Shown one piece after another: positions 41,965 through 42,201 of a stretch of 42,201 bases of DNA. Source of the stretch: Lachnospiraceae bacterium (GTDB taxonomy: Bacteria > Bacillota > Clostridia > Lachnospirales > Lachnospiraceae); NCBI GenBank assembly GCA_022510625.1, contig JAFLTD010000014.1, forward strand, positions 1 to 42,201, given 5' to 3'. The stretch's first letter is position 1; the number at the start of each line of letters is the position of its first letter. The position numbers and the translations under genes were made by a program. The notes below the pieces were generated by a model that saw only the letters and a list, made by a program, of their open reading frames with translations, was not told where the DNA came from and searched no databases.

Positions 41965-42019
41965 CTTCTCTTCTCCGTCCTCTTGTTGTGTAATCCAACA
42001 TAATGCTATAGTTAGTTAT

Positions 42020-42028
42020 ATTGTAGCA
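42020..42028 (-). promoter_or_regulatory. Extended -10 promoter for the receiver-hybrid kinase pair
   Basis: Minus strand TGCTACAAT matches an extended -10 (TG-N-TACAAT), 56 bases upstream of the receiver gene start. A -35 hexamer is weak. Confidence 0.38.
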
Positions 42029-42099
42029 CTAAACAGTCCATGTTGCCATGTTTTTTTATGTCAGATTATTAAAATTAAATAAAATAAACTATTTACATG

Positions 42100-42133
42100 A
42101 AAAAAAGGAAACGCTGTAAAAATAAACGTTTCC
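42100..42133 (-). terminator. Terminator downstream of tRNA-Phe
   Basis: On the minus strand the arms GGAAACG and CGTTTCC (42127-42133 with 42107-42113) pair and are followed by TTTTTT. It lies 18 bases after the tRNA 3' end. Confidence 0.85.
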
Positions 42134-42150
42134 CTTATTACTTGTGACAA

Positions 42151-42201
42151 TGCCCAGAACCGGAATCGAACCAGTGACACGAGGATTTTCAGTCCTCTGC
42201 T
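42151..42201 (-). tRNA. tRNA-Phe (GAA), 3' part only
   Basis: The reverse strand reads the second half of a tRNA. The anticodon arm CTGAAAA gives the anticodon GAA. The T arm ACTGG-TTCGATT-CCGGT pairs with one G-T. The acceptor end TCTGGGC plus discriminator A completes it at 42151. No CCA is encoded, so it is added after transcription, as usual in many Firmicutes. The 5' half is beyond the right edge of the window. Confidence 0.9.

Noticed and set aside
1-42201. CRISPR arrays, insertion sequences, integrase genes
   Set aside because: No direct-repeat series with spacers, no transposase or integrase motif and no clear target duplications were seen.

Overview
The window reads as chromosomal DNA of a low-to-mid GC Gram-positive anaerobe of the class Clostridia, most likely a Lachnospiraceae-type gut bacterium. 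The support is the gene set: a Gram-positive type galT, a VanW-domain wall protein, mutS2, a YhaM-type exoribonuclease, a standalone 5'-3' exonuclease and many strong AGGAGG-like ribosome binding sites. A tRNA-Phe gene with no encoded CCA lies at the right edge. No genus can be assigned from the sequence alone.

Region 1 (1-8709, all minus strand) is a tight run of single-purpose accessory genes: an edge fragment, a cupin, a metallo-beta-lactamase-fold hydrolase, a Nudix protein, a methyltransferase, a nucleotidyltransferase, an S51 peptidase-like protein, a HAD phosphatase, a membrane-anchored MerR regulator, a GNAT acetyltransferase, an LD-carboxypeptidase, an XRE-AbrB fusion regulator and a membrane acyltransferase. 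They are small, mostly unrelated in function and closely spaced.

Region 2 (8910-11314, plus strand) is a compact four-gene operon closed by a long, near-perfect bidirectional terminator. It encodes a 74-aa acidic protein, two beta-rich proteins that resemble each other and the DUF2589 family, and a 334-aa protein whose centre looks like a PD-(D/E)XK nuclease. It is the best candidate here for an undescribed system.

Region 3 (11448-16591, minus) returns to small metabolic and regulatory genes: ArsC/Spx-like, Nudix, nitroreductase, a 53-aa ORF coupled to a 5'-3' exonuclease, a MerR regulator with tandem barrel-like domains and its own operator, a CPBP protease and a TetR regulator. Region 4 (16800-20891) is visibly AT-rich and forms a defence island. 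It holds a Septu-like AAA ATPase plus HNH nuclease pair, a chimeric remnant of a second AAA gene, and on the opposite strand a promoter-hairpin-terminator unit that predicts a small RNA of about 60 nt.

Region 5 (21224-42201) is mostly core genome: rlmD, yhaM and a protease-dead HtrA-like membrane protein (minus); mutS2 and an OmpR-type two-component pair (plus); trmL; an aminotransferase with an Lrp regulator; an AIR-synthase-related protein; VanW with a 31-aa membrane peptide; a TPR-like anchored protein; a DnaQ-type exonuclease; an XRE regulator; galT; a hybrid histidine kinase with a stand-alone receiver; and tRNA-Phe. A 135-bp element with perfect 22-bp terminal inverted repeats sits between the HtrA-like gene and mutS2, and a weaker one lies at 32481-32636. 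No transposase, integrase or CRISPR array was found.
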